Below are positions 1 through 8,030 of a stretch of DNA of 19,287 nt, in pieces. The position numbers and the translations under genes are program-made. The stretch is from NCBI GenBank assembly GCA_937924555.1, contig CALDSN010000221.1:1-19287 (forward strand), given 5' to 3'. This DNA comes from an uncultured bacterium (GTDB lineage Bacteria; Cloacimonadota; Cloacimonadia; Cloacimonadales; Cloacimonadaceae). A model generated the notes under the pieces. It was not told the DNA's origin and ran no database searches. It worked only from the letters and a program-made list of their open reading frames with translations. Every line of letters begins with the position of its first letter. The stretch's first letter is position 1.

Positions 1-839
1 TGCAGGGGAGTGAAATATATCCAGCTATTGGTGAAAATTGACTTCCCCTTGATGTGCAGGAAGTTTACATCACCCTTGAGCATGGATCGTCCAAGTTGTC
101 GCAAATCAGGATCGATGCTCTGTTCGGCAAGACTGAAGATGCTTTCGTCCATGATCAGGGAGTCTGCGGGATGGGTGATGATTGTACCTGTGTTTGAGAT
201 CAAGAAAGCATAACCGCTCTTCTTTAGTTTCAATGGAGATACTAAACTTTGCAAGTATGCGAGATCTGTATCAAAACGAAGGATACCGATTATCTTCCCT
301 TCTTTGAAAAGAGGCTTGCAATATGAAATAACGAACTTCCCGGAGCCTTCTTCATCAAACCATGGCTCAGTCCATACATCAGTTTTTTTATGATATGGGA
401 TCTGATACCAATCTAAATACTGATAATCTGGTGACTTTGCAAAACGGACTTCGGACTCGTTATTAATATTGTACACTGTGCGAGACGAAAAGGTACCATT
501 GGATGCGGGTTGATATGCTATTCCAATGGATATCAGCTCATTGTGCTCGTAAAGTAGATCATGGAAATAGTGATCTAGCATATCACTGTTTAATTGGTTC
601 ATATAATAGAGTTCTGTAACAGTGGCAGCTATGGCTTCTACCTTCTCCAAGCGACCATCAATCTGGGCAATGGTGCCGTTGGCAAGGTGGCTTGTGGATT
701 CACGGGCATTATCCAGCATTACACGAGAGAACAAGAACAGAGTGGCACCGATAGATATACTGAAGATAACCAGCAGATAGATGAAGATATATGATATTAT
801 CTGATATGCAATTGTACGGTCTTCTCTTCTACTTTGCAT
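1..839 (-). CDS. Membrane-anchored dCache sensor protein, 3' end missing
   Basis: Partial gene: 279 residues are visible and the frame stays open to base 1, so the output domain is outside the window. The ATG (839-837) lies inside the 3' end of the preceding lipoprotein gene, an 11-nt overlap in another frame, which implies translational coupling. Residues 14-38 form one hydrophobic membrane helix. An extracytoplasmic region follows with dCache-type signatures: DWYQIP near 143, a WTEPWFDEEGSGK stretch near 156-168, and GYAFLISNTGTIITHP near 209-224. Such domains bind small ligands outside the membrane in histidine kinases, chemoreceptors, diguanylate cyclases and RsbU/SpoIIE-type PP2C phosphatases. 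The WTEPWFDE stretch reminds me most of RsbU-like phosphatases, but the output cannot be read here. The upstream binding lipoprotein may present its ligand to this sensor (inference). Confidence 0.85.
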   Translation of the reverse strand, partial: MQSRREDRTIAYQIISYIFIYLLVIFSISIGATLFLFSRVMLDNARESTSHLANGTIAQIDGRLEKVEAIAATVTELYYMNQLNSDMLDHYFHDLLYEHNELISIGIAYQPASNGTFSSRTVYNINNESEVRFAKSPDYQYLDWYQIPYHKKTDVWTEPWFDEEGSGKFVISYCKPLFKEGKIIGILRFDTDLAYLQSLVSPLKLKKSGYAFLISNTGTIITHPADSLIMDESIFSLAEQSIDPDLRQLGRSMLKGDVNFLHIKGKSIFTNSWIYFTPL

Positions 840-1860
840 TGATAAAGAAATCCCTATACATCTGCTTGGAAGCTGGAATACCTTGGCGCTCGAGAAGGCT
901 TTTTGTAATCTCGAAATCAACTTCACTCAGAATTCCCAGTTTATCTGGCTTGGCTAACACTACTTCACGGAATTCTTTCAGCATCCAAGCTTGATGGGGT
1001 CTGTTAGCCCTGATGTGATGTCGTTTCATTATATCAAGCACCATATCTATGGTCTCATCCTGATGGTTAATGGCGTATAGCCAGCCATCCATGGTAGCCT
1101 CGGCAAAATTACGGCACTCTTTGGGATGTTGCTCATAGAACTCCCTTGTGGTGTATAAACCATCTTCGATGATGTTTAAACCAAAATCACTGAAGGGGAT
1201 GGTGAATAACTCGTCCGGATTGATGCCTGCTTGTAGTATCTGATGATACTCATTGTAGCGCATTACATTCATCACTTCAATGATATCATTAAGGAACATG
1301 TTGATTGTGAGATCCACATTGATAATATTCATTTTGAGGTTGTTCTGCTGCAAGAATATTAGAGAGAGTTCTCTGAAATCTGTCCGCCATAAGCCTAGAT
1401 TTCTGTTATTAATATCCTTTATGGAGTTTATCCCTTTACTCTTTTTGGCGACCAACATAAGAGAGGACTTCTGGGAAATCTGAGCCAGATTAACTAGATT
1501 GTTTTTCTCAGCATCTCTGGCTAAGGCCGTTAGTAAGAATAGTTGAGTTATATCCGTGCTTCCTTTTTCAATGGACTCGTAAGCAGGATAATCAGGTCCA
1601 CCAGTCTGGATATCAACTTCAATACCATAATTTCGATAGAAACCCTTCTTAGCAGCCATATAAACCCCAGCAAACTGAGCCTGATGGCTCCATTGGGGAC
1701 GATATCTGATTACAAACGGCTTTTTACCATTGGGTGCCTTTGTTTTTGTACTTAGAGAATCCAAGTTGGAGGATGGGGTATTATTCTTGCAAGATACAAG
1801 AAAGAAACTAACAAATAATACCAGTAAGAGAGACCGAATGATGGCATAATACTTAGTCAT
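829..1860 (-). CDS. NMT1/THI5-like ABC-type substrate-binding lipoprotein
   Basis: A 343-residue exported lipoprotein. A basic N-terminus and hydrophobic core lead to lipobox LVSC with Cys24 as the lipidation site. A low-complexity Ser/Asn/Lys linker follows, then the NMT1/SsuA/THI5-like fold from about residue 48. The stretch at 57-75 (WSHQAQFAGVYMAAKKGFY) and the GG near 87-88 match the family's start, where W..AQFAG.Y.A...G.Y is typical. Relatives bind pyrimidine precursors of thiamine, sulfonates or similar small molecules; the substrate here is not readable. No ABC permease or ATPase lies beside it. Instead its last codons overlap the start of a dCache sensor gene by 11 nt, so it may serve signal perception rather than, or besides, uptake (inference). 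No TPP riboswitch is visible upstream. The start is the ATG at 1860, with only a weak purine-rich ribosome binding region (AGAGAAAG). Confidence 0.88.
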   Translation of the reverse strand: MTKYYAIIRSLLLVLFVSFFLVSCKNNTPSSNLDSLSTKTKAPNGKKPFVIRYRPQWSHQAQFAGVYMAAKKGFYRNYGIEVDIQTGGPDYPAYESIEKGSTDITQLFLLTALARDAEKNNLVNLAQISQKSSLMLVAKKSKGINSIKDINNRNLGLWRTDFRELSLIFLQQNNLKMNIINVDLTINMFLNDIIEVMNVMRYNEYHQILQAGINPDELFTIPFSDFGLNIIEDGLYTTREFYEQHPKECRNFAEATMDGWLYAINHQDETIDMVLDIMKRHHIRANRPHQAWMLKEFREVVLAKPDKLGILSEVDFEITKSLLERQGIPASKQMYRDFFINAK

Positions 1861-1914
1861 CTTTACTCTTTACTTTCTCTGCTTATCGTTCTATTCATAT
1901 TCAACTCTTACCTT

Positions 1915-2030
1915 TTATGTAGATTGAAATACCGCAATCTAACACACCATTGCATCAAATGAAGGGGGACATATCATGGCAACAATTAAAAACAGGTTTC
2001 AATAAAAATGTGTAGATTGCAATCAACAAA
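1915..2030. promoter_or_regulatory. Repeated TGTAGATTG inverted-repeat elements upstream of the lipoprotein gene
   Basis: The 191-bp gap between the PHP gene and the lipoprotein gene carries TGTAGATTG twice on the plus strand (1918-1926 and 2011-2019), 93 bp apart. Each copy is half of an inverted repeat. In one, AGATTG (1921-1926) faces CAATCT (1935-1940) across 8 bases; in the other the arms abut as the 10-bp palindrome GATTGCAATC (2015-2024). A paired operator for a regulator of the lipoprotein/sensor unit would look like this, but no regulator gene is present and chance is possible in AT-rich DNA. I saw no convincing -35/-10 pair in this gap. Confidence 0.3.
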
Positions 2031-2051
2031 TCAACTCAATGCGGTAACCAT

Positions 2052-2789
2052 TTACTTACAAGGTGAAAGCCTTAGTTCTTCCGGAATGAAGTGCATGAAG
2101 TCGTCAAAGTCCTCAATTCGATGTGCATCCGAGCCTACAGAAAAAAGAACTCCTCCCATATCTCTGTAGAGTTGAATCTGATCTCTTTCCGGGTGAAAGT
2201 ATTTGTAACCTCTCCTTAGTGGACCAAAGTTCAATTCAAGTGCGATGTTTCTCTCTATCATGGTTCTGAATATATCCCTGATTATGGGTATGTATTTACT
2301 TTCATCAGGTATTTGCTTATAGTAGCGCTTATATACTCCCAGGTGACCCAATACGTCAATATCACAAGTTGATACTAACTCAAGATTGTATTTATAGTAC
2401 TGCTGTACCTGATAATCTGATAGCGGTTCTTGCAAAGGCATTGCAACATTAGTGTGGTCTTGCAGAAAGTGGACAGAACCTATGATTAAATCAAATTGGA
2501 TACCGGAAATAAGGGCTGATGCATAGTCTTTTACCCGGTGATAGTCGCCAATCTCTATACCAAAAAGTATCCTAAGCTGAGGATAAGCTTTTCGAAGTGC
2601 ATTAACTCTATCTTGGTATCTGAGTAATGACATCAGGCCATTGCTGCGAAGCTCTTCTGGCAGTAAATCCAAATGCTCAGTTATAGCAATTGCATCGTAA
2701 CCAAGGGTAATAGCAGTTTCAACCAGTTGAGCAGCTTTAATCTTGCTGTCGAAGCTGTCTTCAGTATGTAGATGATAATCGTATTTCAT
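2052..2789 (-). CDS. PHP-domain phosphoesterase, histidinol-phosphatase (HisJ) type
   Basis: A 245-residue single-domain PHP protein. The trinuclear metal site is complete: HLH at residues 6-8, EH at 38-39, GIEIG with Glu79, GSVH with His107, GHLG with His149 and SDAH with Asp221 and His223. These are the metal ligands of the HisJ/HisK histidinol phosphatases, and the length fits the shorter members. The expected reaction is hydrolysis of a phosphomonoester, histidinol phosphate in the named family, in the cytoplasm. No his genes are nearby, and related PHP proteins act on other phosphate esters, so the substrate is open. The start codon overlaps the stop of the activase gene (ATGA, 2786-2789), making it the last member of the 8819-to-2052 gene series. 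No strong terminator is evident after its TAA. Confidence 0.85.
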   Translation of the reverse strand: MKYDYHLHTEDSFDSKIKAAQLVETAITLGYDAIAITEHLDLLPEELRSNGLMSLLRYQDRVNALRKAYPQLRILFGIEIGDYHRVKDYASALISGIQFDLIIGSVHFLQDHTNVAMPLQEPLSDYQVQQYYKYNLELVSTCDIDVLGHLGVYKRYYKQIPDESKYIPIIRDIFRTMIERNIALELNFGPLRRGYKYFHPERDQIQLYRDMGGVLFSVGSDAHRIEDFDDFMHFIPEELRLSPCK

Positions 2790-3559
2790 AATCTCCTAGC
2801 TAATATGGCAGCTCCAAGTGCTCCGGTGATTTCAGGTTCATGACAACGGAGTACTGAACTCCCAATCTCGTCACTCAGACACTTTGCAAGGTCATTGTTT
2901 TTCGCCACTCCGCCAGTAAACACCACGGGAGAAGTCCACGCCAAAGAGGACATCTGCGAGCTGATGCGATGTACTATGCTCTCATTTACAGCCTTAGCTA
3001 TGTCTTGTCGGGAGCAAGCATTGGACATCATATCAATAATCTCTGATTCAGCAAAAACCACACAGGTTGAGTTCAACTTGTAAGAGTTGGTGCTATTTGC
3101 CGAAAGTTCGGAGAGCTGGTCTATCTCACAACCCAAACGCAGTGCAGTCATTTCCAAAAACCTTCCTGTCCCTGCTGCACATTTATCGTTCATGATGAAA
3201 TCAATAACCTTACCACTGGCGTCTAAGAGGATGATTTTCGAATCTTGCCCTCCAATGTCCACCACAGTTCTAAGTTGGGGAAAGAAATGCCTGCAACCAG
3301 CAGCGTGACAGCTTATCTCGGATAAGGTTGAATCTGCAATAGTAAAGAGCTTCCTTCCATATCCTGTTACACCGATGCAATCAAAATCAGTTGCCTTACT
3401 TCCTAGTCTAGTTAAAGCCTTTTCGATAAGCTGATTAACACCTTTAAGAACTGCAACATCAGTACTGCAGTAGTCATAGAAAAGGATGCTAGCTGCTTGG
3501 TCGTTGTAAACAACGAGTTTAGTATTACGAGAGCCTATATCGATTCCAAGCTTCAACAT
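2786..3559 (-). CDS. 2-hydroxyacyl-CoA dehydratase activase (HgdC / BcrA-BadF ATPase family)
   Basis: A 257-residue protein of the BadF/BadG/BcrA/BcrD ATPase family, close in length to HgdC activators. The ASKHA fold shows DIGSRNTK (7-14), DIGGQDSK (101-108), the NDKCAAGTGRF block (124-134) and FTGGVAKN (214-221). Cys127 and Cys166 sit where the two cysteines per subunit bind the [4Fe-4S] cluster shared by the homodimer. Known members use ATP hydrolysis to inject one low-potential electron into a 2-hydroxyacyl-CoA dehydratase, or into benzoyl-CoA reductase relatives. The dehydratase subunits that usually neighbour it are absent from the window, so the partner is elsewhere or the role differs. 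It lies 3 nt after the M16 peptidase stop and overlaps the PHP gene by 4 nt. Confidence 0.88.
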   Translation of the reverse strand: MLKLGIDIGSRNTKLVVYNDQAASILFYDYCSTDVAVLKGVNQLIEKALTRLGSKATDFDCIGVTGYGRKLFTIADSTLSEISCHAAGCRHFFPQLRTVVDIGGQDSKIILLDASGKVIDFIMNDKCAAGTGRFLEMTALRLGCEIDQLSELSANSTNSYKLNSTCVVFAESEIIDMMSNACSRQDIAKAVNESIVHRISSQMSSLAWTSPVVFTGGVAKNNDLAKCLSDEIGSSVLRCHEPEITGALGAAILARRL

Positions 3560-3562
3560 TAT

Positions 3563-6214
3563 TCATACCAGGATGTGTAAGTATTGGTTATCTGCTCTAA
3601 AAGCCTCAGCAGCTACTCTATTTATAGTATCAATGTTAACAGCCATAAGTCTCTCTTCCCTCTTTATATAGTAATCCGGTTCATACCCTAATGCTGCTAA
3701 GGATGACATAGAGGATGCTGTGTATGAAACACTTTCTCCATCAAATTTATTCATGCATATCAGATACCTGATTGCGTCTGTAAGCTCACTTTCTTCAATG
3801 CCTATGGTACAGACATCATTCAATATACTCTTGATGATAGCTATACATTGGGAGCTGTTTTGAGGGTCACAGAATGCATATCCATTCCAGAAACCTAACT
3901 CTTTGATGGAAGTGAAGTCAAATCCTGTTTGATAAGCGATACCATTTTGCTCTCTGATAATATCGAAGAACCGGGATGATATATCCCCACCTAAGATATG
4001 TGACAATACATGGAATGCAGCATTCTCGTCTCTCTTGTGGGCAGTAGATGCAAAACCACCTAAGTGTATAATCGCCTGATCTGTTTCGCGGTGCTGCTTA
4101 ACACATCTGTTAACTGAGGGCTCCCACTGAGCGCGAGATACTAAGGAGGATACTCTATGTGGTGCCTTATGAAAGTACTTTTCGCATATTTCTACGACTT
4201 GATGAGGTTCATGAGAACTAACGATACCCAAACAGAAATCTCTGTTCACATTCCAAGCATGATACCAAGCTCGAACATCTTTTAAAGAGATAGCACGGAT
4301 ATCGCTTGCATTTCCGGTGCTGCGAAACAAGTTGCTGTTTCGTCCAACCAGCATCTGGAACCATTTCTGGTAAGCGTAAGATACAGGATAATCATTGTCT
4401 CTTCTAATGCCGTCCAAAGCGGATGCTTTGAGAAGCTTAAGGTGATCTGCATCAAATTTAGGATAAAGGATTACTTCAGCTAATGTTGCCAATGACTTCT
4501 CCAGATTGTCCGGCAAACACAGGCGTCTGAACGTAGTGCTATCGAGGTGGTGGACAACCCTAACGTTAAAACCATGCTCCCGAGAGAAGCGCGTCAATTG
4601 TTCGTGGGTATGATACTCTGTTCCATAAAGGAAGAGAGTGGAGCAAAAGAAATTGGTACCACGTTGCTGAGGTGTCTCACATAGCTGACTAATATGCGAG
4701 GATAAAGCGAAGCCACTCACACTTGATTTGGGTAATTTCTTGTATAGCAGCTTCATCCCCCCAGTGAGCTCCGCATAATAATAGTCTTCATCTATCTCAA
4801 TAATATCCGAAAGCTTGTCAGTAGGGCACTGCTGATTGCTCCCTTGGGGAGGCAATTCTACATTCAGAGGAGCAACATGGCATTTAGCACTAGAGTTTGC
4901 TCCCCCCATGGAGATGCAAAACTCTGAGACTTGCCTCATTGAAGAAGATCCCTGATGATATATCGAAATGTTAGTTGGAGCCCAGTAGCGGGAGATTGCA
5001 TTACAAACATCTTCGTTGGTTATTTTATTGATATTGGCACAGTATTGCTGAAAGCTTGCCAAGTTCCCAATGAACTCCTCTGCAGCTATTTGATTGGCGG
5101 TATTTTCCACTCCTTCAAAACCATAGATCCAGTTATGGATGATATCCTTTTGCACCATAACCAGTTCTTCCTGGGGTATCCCATATTGCATAAGGCACTG
5201 ATACTCGTCGCGAATCACATCCATTATTTTCGAGTAACTCTTGTTGCCAATGGGACAAAGCAGCACAACCGATACTCCTGACAGCAAGCCGCTTAGTGAA
5301 CTCACCTTGATAGAAGAGCAGAGTTTCTCTTGCTCCACGAGTCTTTTAAACAACCTGGATGATTTGCCAATTGCGAAATAGCGCATGGCGACAAGCATTG
5401 CATCGGAGAGAGGGTGAGCCTCACAAAGTTCAGGAAAGGTTATAGCGAGAAACTCCTCGCCCATGTTCTTTTTTCGAAACATTATTTTTGCCATGGGGAG
5501 TTCAGGCTCAAGATCCGTAATCTGGTTCTCAATTTCCCTCGTTGTTCCTTTCCACGCACCAAAATGTTTGTCTATCAGATGTTCAATCTCGACAAGGGGG
5601 AAATCACCGCTAACCACGATAAATGCATTCCCTGGATGGTAGTGATCCGTGTAGAATTTTGCTATCTTCTTAGCTGTTGCTTGCCTTATTGACCTAACAG
5701 TGCCTAACACGGGACGCTTGAGGGGGCTTGTTTCAAAGTGCTTCACTTGTATGTACTCAATGAAGTCTTGCTCAGGTTCGTTCTCATATTGCTTGATTTC
5801 TTCGATGATGATATCCTTCTCACTTTCTACATCATCAGAAAGAAGAGATGGGTGCATTACTAATTGACTAAGTATGTGCAAGCCAGAGCTTATCTGATCT
5901 GAAGGAAGAAGGATATAATAACAGGTGCAATCATAATCGGTATATGCATTGAGCATCCCACCTAGGCTTGAAGCGAAACGTGATATACTATTGGCTGGGT
6001 ATTCATCAGTTGCCTTGAAACAAAGGTGTTCCAAAAAGTGCGAGTACCCGTGTTGTCCTGATTTCTCTTTAACTGAACCGGTTTTGATGTATATCTGAAG
6101 ACACAGAACTGGATTACTTTCGTTGGGCACCAATATGCACTTTAATCCATTGGATAATGTGATACTGTTAATATCCGGCAAAGTGGGGGATAGGCAGTTG
6201 TCGGTCAACGTCAT
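3563..6214 (-). CDS. Fused two-half M16 (pitrilysin-like) zinc metallopeptidase
   Basis: An 883-residue protein with two M16 halves in one chain. The N-terminal half has the inverted zinc motif HFLEH (His59, Glu62, His63) and a downstream glutamate in the EEI motif (about Glu139), the expected spacing of some 76 residues. The C-terminal half lacks HxxEH, as usual for the inactive half, but keeps the Arg...Tyr substrate-binding pair (Arg754 and Tyr761 in REQNGIAY). Relatives degrade peptides inside a clamshell chamber. There is no signal peptide or membrane helix, so a cytoplasmic location is likely, unlike the exported PqqL or YmxG-type proteins. The gene begins 36 nt after the tandem TGA TGA stops of folE2, and an AAGG about 13 nt upstream is a weak ribosome site. 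Its substrate is unknown. Confidence 0.9.
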   Translation of the reverse strand: MTLTDNCLSPTLPDINSITLSNGLKCILVPNESNPVLCLQIYIKTGSVKEKSGQHGYSHFLEHLCFKATDEYPANSISRFASSLGGMLNAYTDYDCTCYYILLPSDQISSGLHILSQLVMHPSLLSDDVESEKDIIIEEIKQYENEPEQDFIEYIQVKHFETSPLKRPVLGTVRSIRQATAKKIAKFYTDHYHPGNAFIVVSGDFPLVEIEHLIDKHFGAWKGTTREIENQITDLEPELPMAKIMFRKKNMGEEFLAITFPELCEAHPLSDAMLVAMRYFAIGKSSRLFKRLVEQEKLCSSIKVSSLSGLLSGVSVVLLCPIGNKSYSKIMDVIRDEYQCLMQYGIPQEELVMVQKDIIHNWIYGFEGVENTANQIAAEEFIGNLASFQQYCANINKITNEDVCNAISRYWAPTNISIYHQGSSSMRQVSEFCISMGGANSSAKCHVAPLNVELPPQGSNQQCPTDKLSDIIEIDEDYYYAELTGGMKLLYKKLPKSSVSGFALSSHISQLCETPQQRGTNFFCSTLFLYGTEYHTHEQLTRFSREHGFNVRVVHHLDSTTFRRLCLPDNLEKSLATLAEVILYPKFDADHLKLLKASALDGIRRDNDYPVSYAYQKWFQMLVGRNSNLFRSTGNASDIRAISLKDVRAWYHAWNVNRDFCLGIVSSHEPHQVVEICEKYFHKAPHRVSSLVSRAQWEPSVNRCVKQHRETDQAIIHLGGFASTAHKRDENAAFHVLSHILGGDISSRFFDIIREQNGIAYQTGFDFTSIKELGFWNGYAFCDPQNSSQCIAIIKSILNDVCTIGIEESELTDAIRYLICMNKFDGESVSYTASSMSSLAALGYEPDYYIKREERLMAVNIDTINRVAAEAFRADNQYLHILV

Positions 6215-6250
6215 AATGATATATGAGCCTTGGTGAACATTAGTAGGTCA

Positions 6251-7021
6251 TCATGAACTGCTAATCATTGCATAGGCATTGTGATTATGGATGGATTCAA
6301 AGTTCTCTGATTCCACATGAAAGGCAATTATACGTTTATCCTGCTCTAACTCCTGAGTAATATCACGCACGATATCTTCCACGAACTTGGGATTGTTATA
6401 GGCTTTTTCTGTTACATACTTTTCATCAGGTCGCTTCAGAAGAGGATATATCTCACAACTAGCATGTTTCTCCGCTAAAGAGATCAATTCTTCCAACCAA
6501 ATAAAGGAATTGTAACTTACCCTAATCCGTATCAGTGACCTCTGGTTATGTGCACCATACTCACTTATCTCTTTGGAGCAGGGACAGAGAGTGGTGACTG
6601 GAACAGCAACTCCGATCCACAGCAAGAAGTCATCCTTCAGCGATGCGTTGAATACGCACTCATAGCTTAGTAAAGATGATATCCCGGAAACTGGGGCATG
6701 CTTGGTGACAAAGTAAGGAAAGCTGATATCAACATAGGCTGCTTCGGCTTTCATTGTGGTCTTCAGTTCAGCTAAAAACGGCTCAAGCTTGCCAATAAAG
6801 GCTTCTTTGTGATACTTGTTAAGAATCTCGATAAAGCGGCTCATGTGGGTTCCTCTTTTATGATGAGGTAACTCCACATAGATATTCAAGTCTGCAACGC
6901 TATGTTGCACTCCACATGTGCGATCTTCAACAACAATCGGGTATTGAACACCTTTAACCCCAACTTTATCAATGGTTAATTTTCTGTTGTCCGCTTGGTT
7001 CTGAAGGTCAGGAATAGTCAT
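6251..7021 (-). CDS. folE2: GTP cyclohydrolase FolE2 (type IB)
   Basis: A 256-residue enzyme that converts GTP to 7,8-dihydroneopterin triphosphate, the entry to tetrahydrofolate and a source of queuosine-type precursors. Family signatures are all present: LPHHKRGTHMSRF (51-63), the catalytic cysteine block VTTLCPCSKEISEYGAHNQRS (142-162, with Cys146, Cys148 and His158) and the C-terminal ESENFESIHNHNAYA (237-251, with Glu242, His245 and His247). FolE2 uses various divalent metals rather than strictly zinc, so some bacteria express it in zinc limitation. Here it may be the main enzyme, since no classical FolE is seen in the window. Its start overlaps the apbE stop (ATGA, 7018-7021). No Zur box or THF riboswitch is apparent. 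Other folate genes are absent from the neighbourhood. Confidence 0.96.
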   Translation of the reverse strand: MTIPDLQNQADNRKLTIDKVGVKGVQYPIVVEDRTCGVQHSVADLNIYVELPHHKRGTHMSRFIEILNKYHKEAFIGKLEPFLAELKTTMKAEAAYVDISFPYFVTKHAPVSGISSLLSYECVFNASLKDDFLLWIGVAVPVTTLCPCSKEISEYGAHNQRSLIRIRVSYNSFIWLEELISLAEKHASCEIYPLLKRPDEKYVTEKAYNNPKFVEDIVRDITQELEQDKRIIAFHVESENFESIHNHNAYAMISSS

Positions 7022-8019
7022 AGCTTCTCGTTTAGATCACTCTTGCTCATGCCGTCAGTTTTAAAGGAACTTAGTTTTCCATCTTTGGAGAAGTAAACAA
7101 CGATCTCGGTATCAGGACGGTTCTTGGCAGTTTCGATTGCTTTATCAGGAGGCATCAGGAACAATGCTGTGGAGAGTCCATCTGCCCAGGCAGCTGATTT
7201 CGTCAACACAGTGACCGAATGCACATCTTCCACAGGGTAACCTGTGAAGGGGTTTATAATATGATGGTATCTCTTTCCATCTATCTCAAAGAATTGCTGA
7301 TAATCTCCGGAAGTCCCTACGCAGTTATTCAGGATCTTGAAACTGGCGATGTAGTCATCTGCTTTTGTTGGGTGCTGCACATAAACAATCTGGGGTATCT
7401 TATTCCCGAAGAAAGACATCGAACTACGGCAGCTTATATACCCGCTGGGTAATCCGATAGTTTTCATATATTGGCTTGCTTTGTCCAAAATGTATCCTTT
7501 GGCAATAGCACCCAAGCCAATCTGCATATCCACCGGTTTGATCAGCCTTTTTTTATTGAACTTAATCCTATCGAATCCCACCTTTTTCAATTCCTCTTTT
7601 ATCAGCATGGAATCAGGAATAGTGGGAGATTCTGAGTTGAATCCCCAGATATCCCACACCGGTTTTATCGTAGGGTCAAAAGCTCCGTTTGTCATCTTAT
7701 ATAAGCTGTCGGCAATCACCAGCATCTGATACACATCATCATCCATCTTAAAGCTGGTTTCCTTGCTGTTGTTTACATTGCTGAGCCAGCTGTTTGGCTT
7801 GAACTCATTTAGCTTTTCCTCTAATTCATGAATGTAAGCAAATACTGAATCAATTTGTTTGCTCACATTTTTGTTTTTGGAGGTGGCAGATATCTCTACG
7901 ATGGTATCCATCAAGTATTGACTCTTTGTTTCGGTGAAAGCTCTAGTCTTATACTTATATCCGGCAAAACTCACAACTACGATTAGGATAATGAGGGAGA
8001 TAATCTCTTTTTTTGTCAT
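7018..8019 (-). CDS. apbE: ApbE-family FAD:protein FMN transferase with altered motifs
   Basis: A 333-residue protein with one N-terminal hydrophobic anchor (about 5-20) and no lipobox cysteine, placing the domain outside the cytoplasm. ApbE attaches FMN from FAD to Ser/Thr of proteins such as RnfG or NqrC. Recognisable blocks are LMDT (36-39), GAFDPTIKP (112-120), GAIAKGY (170-176), TSGDYQQFFEIDGKRYHHI (236-254) and ADGLSTALF (279-287), which keeps Asp280 and Thr284 of the metal region. Two acidic positions usual in the family differ: Gly168 where DLGAIAKG is common, and Asn256 in HIINPFTG where HIIDP is common. The usual GG(N/D) block is replaced by SSMSFFGN (199-206). Activity may therefore be changed. 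A perfect GGAGG lies 7 nt before the ATG and directly follows the upstream stop. No flavoprotein target is encoded nearby. Confidence 0.87.
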   Translation of the reverse strand: MTKKEIISLIILIVVVSFAGYKYKTRAFTETKSQYLMDTIVEISATSKNKNVSKQIDSVFAYIHELEEKLNEFKPNSWLSNVNNSKETSFKMDDDVYQMLVIADSLYKMTNGAFDPTIKPVWDIWGFNSESPTIPDSMLIKEELKKVGFDRIKFNKKRLIKPVDMQIGLGAIAKGYILDKASQYMKTIGLPSGYISCRSSMSFFGNKIPQIVYVQHPTKADDYIASFKILNNCVGTSGDYQQFFEIDGKRYHHIINPFTGYPVEDVHSVTVLTKSAAWADGLSTALFLMPPDKAIETAKNRPDTEIVVYFSKDGKLSSFKTDGMSKSDLNEKL

Positions 8020-8030
8020 AGCCTTGCCTC

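Noticed and set aside
1861..2051. Possible TPP riboswitch, suggested by the NMT1/THI5-like gene downstream
   Set aside because: No CUGAGA- or thi-box-like sequence is present; only the TGTAGATTG repeats are seen.
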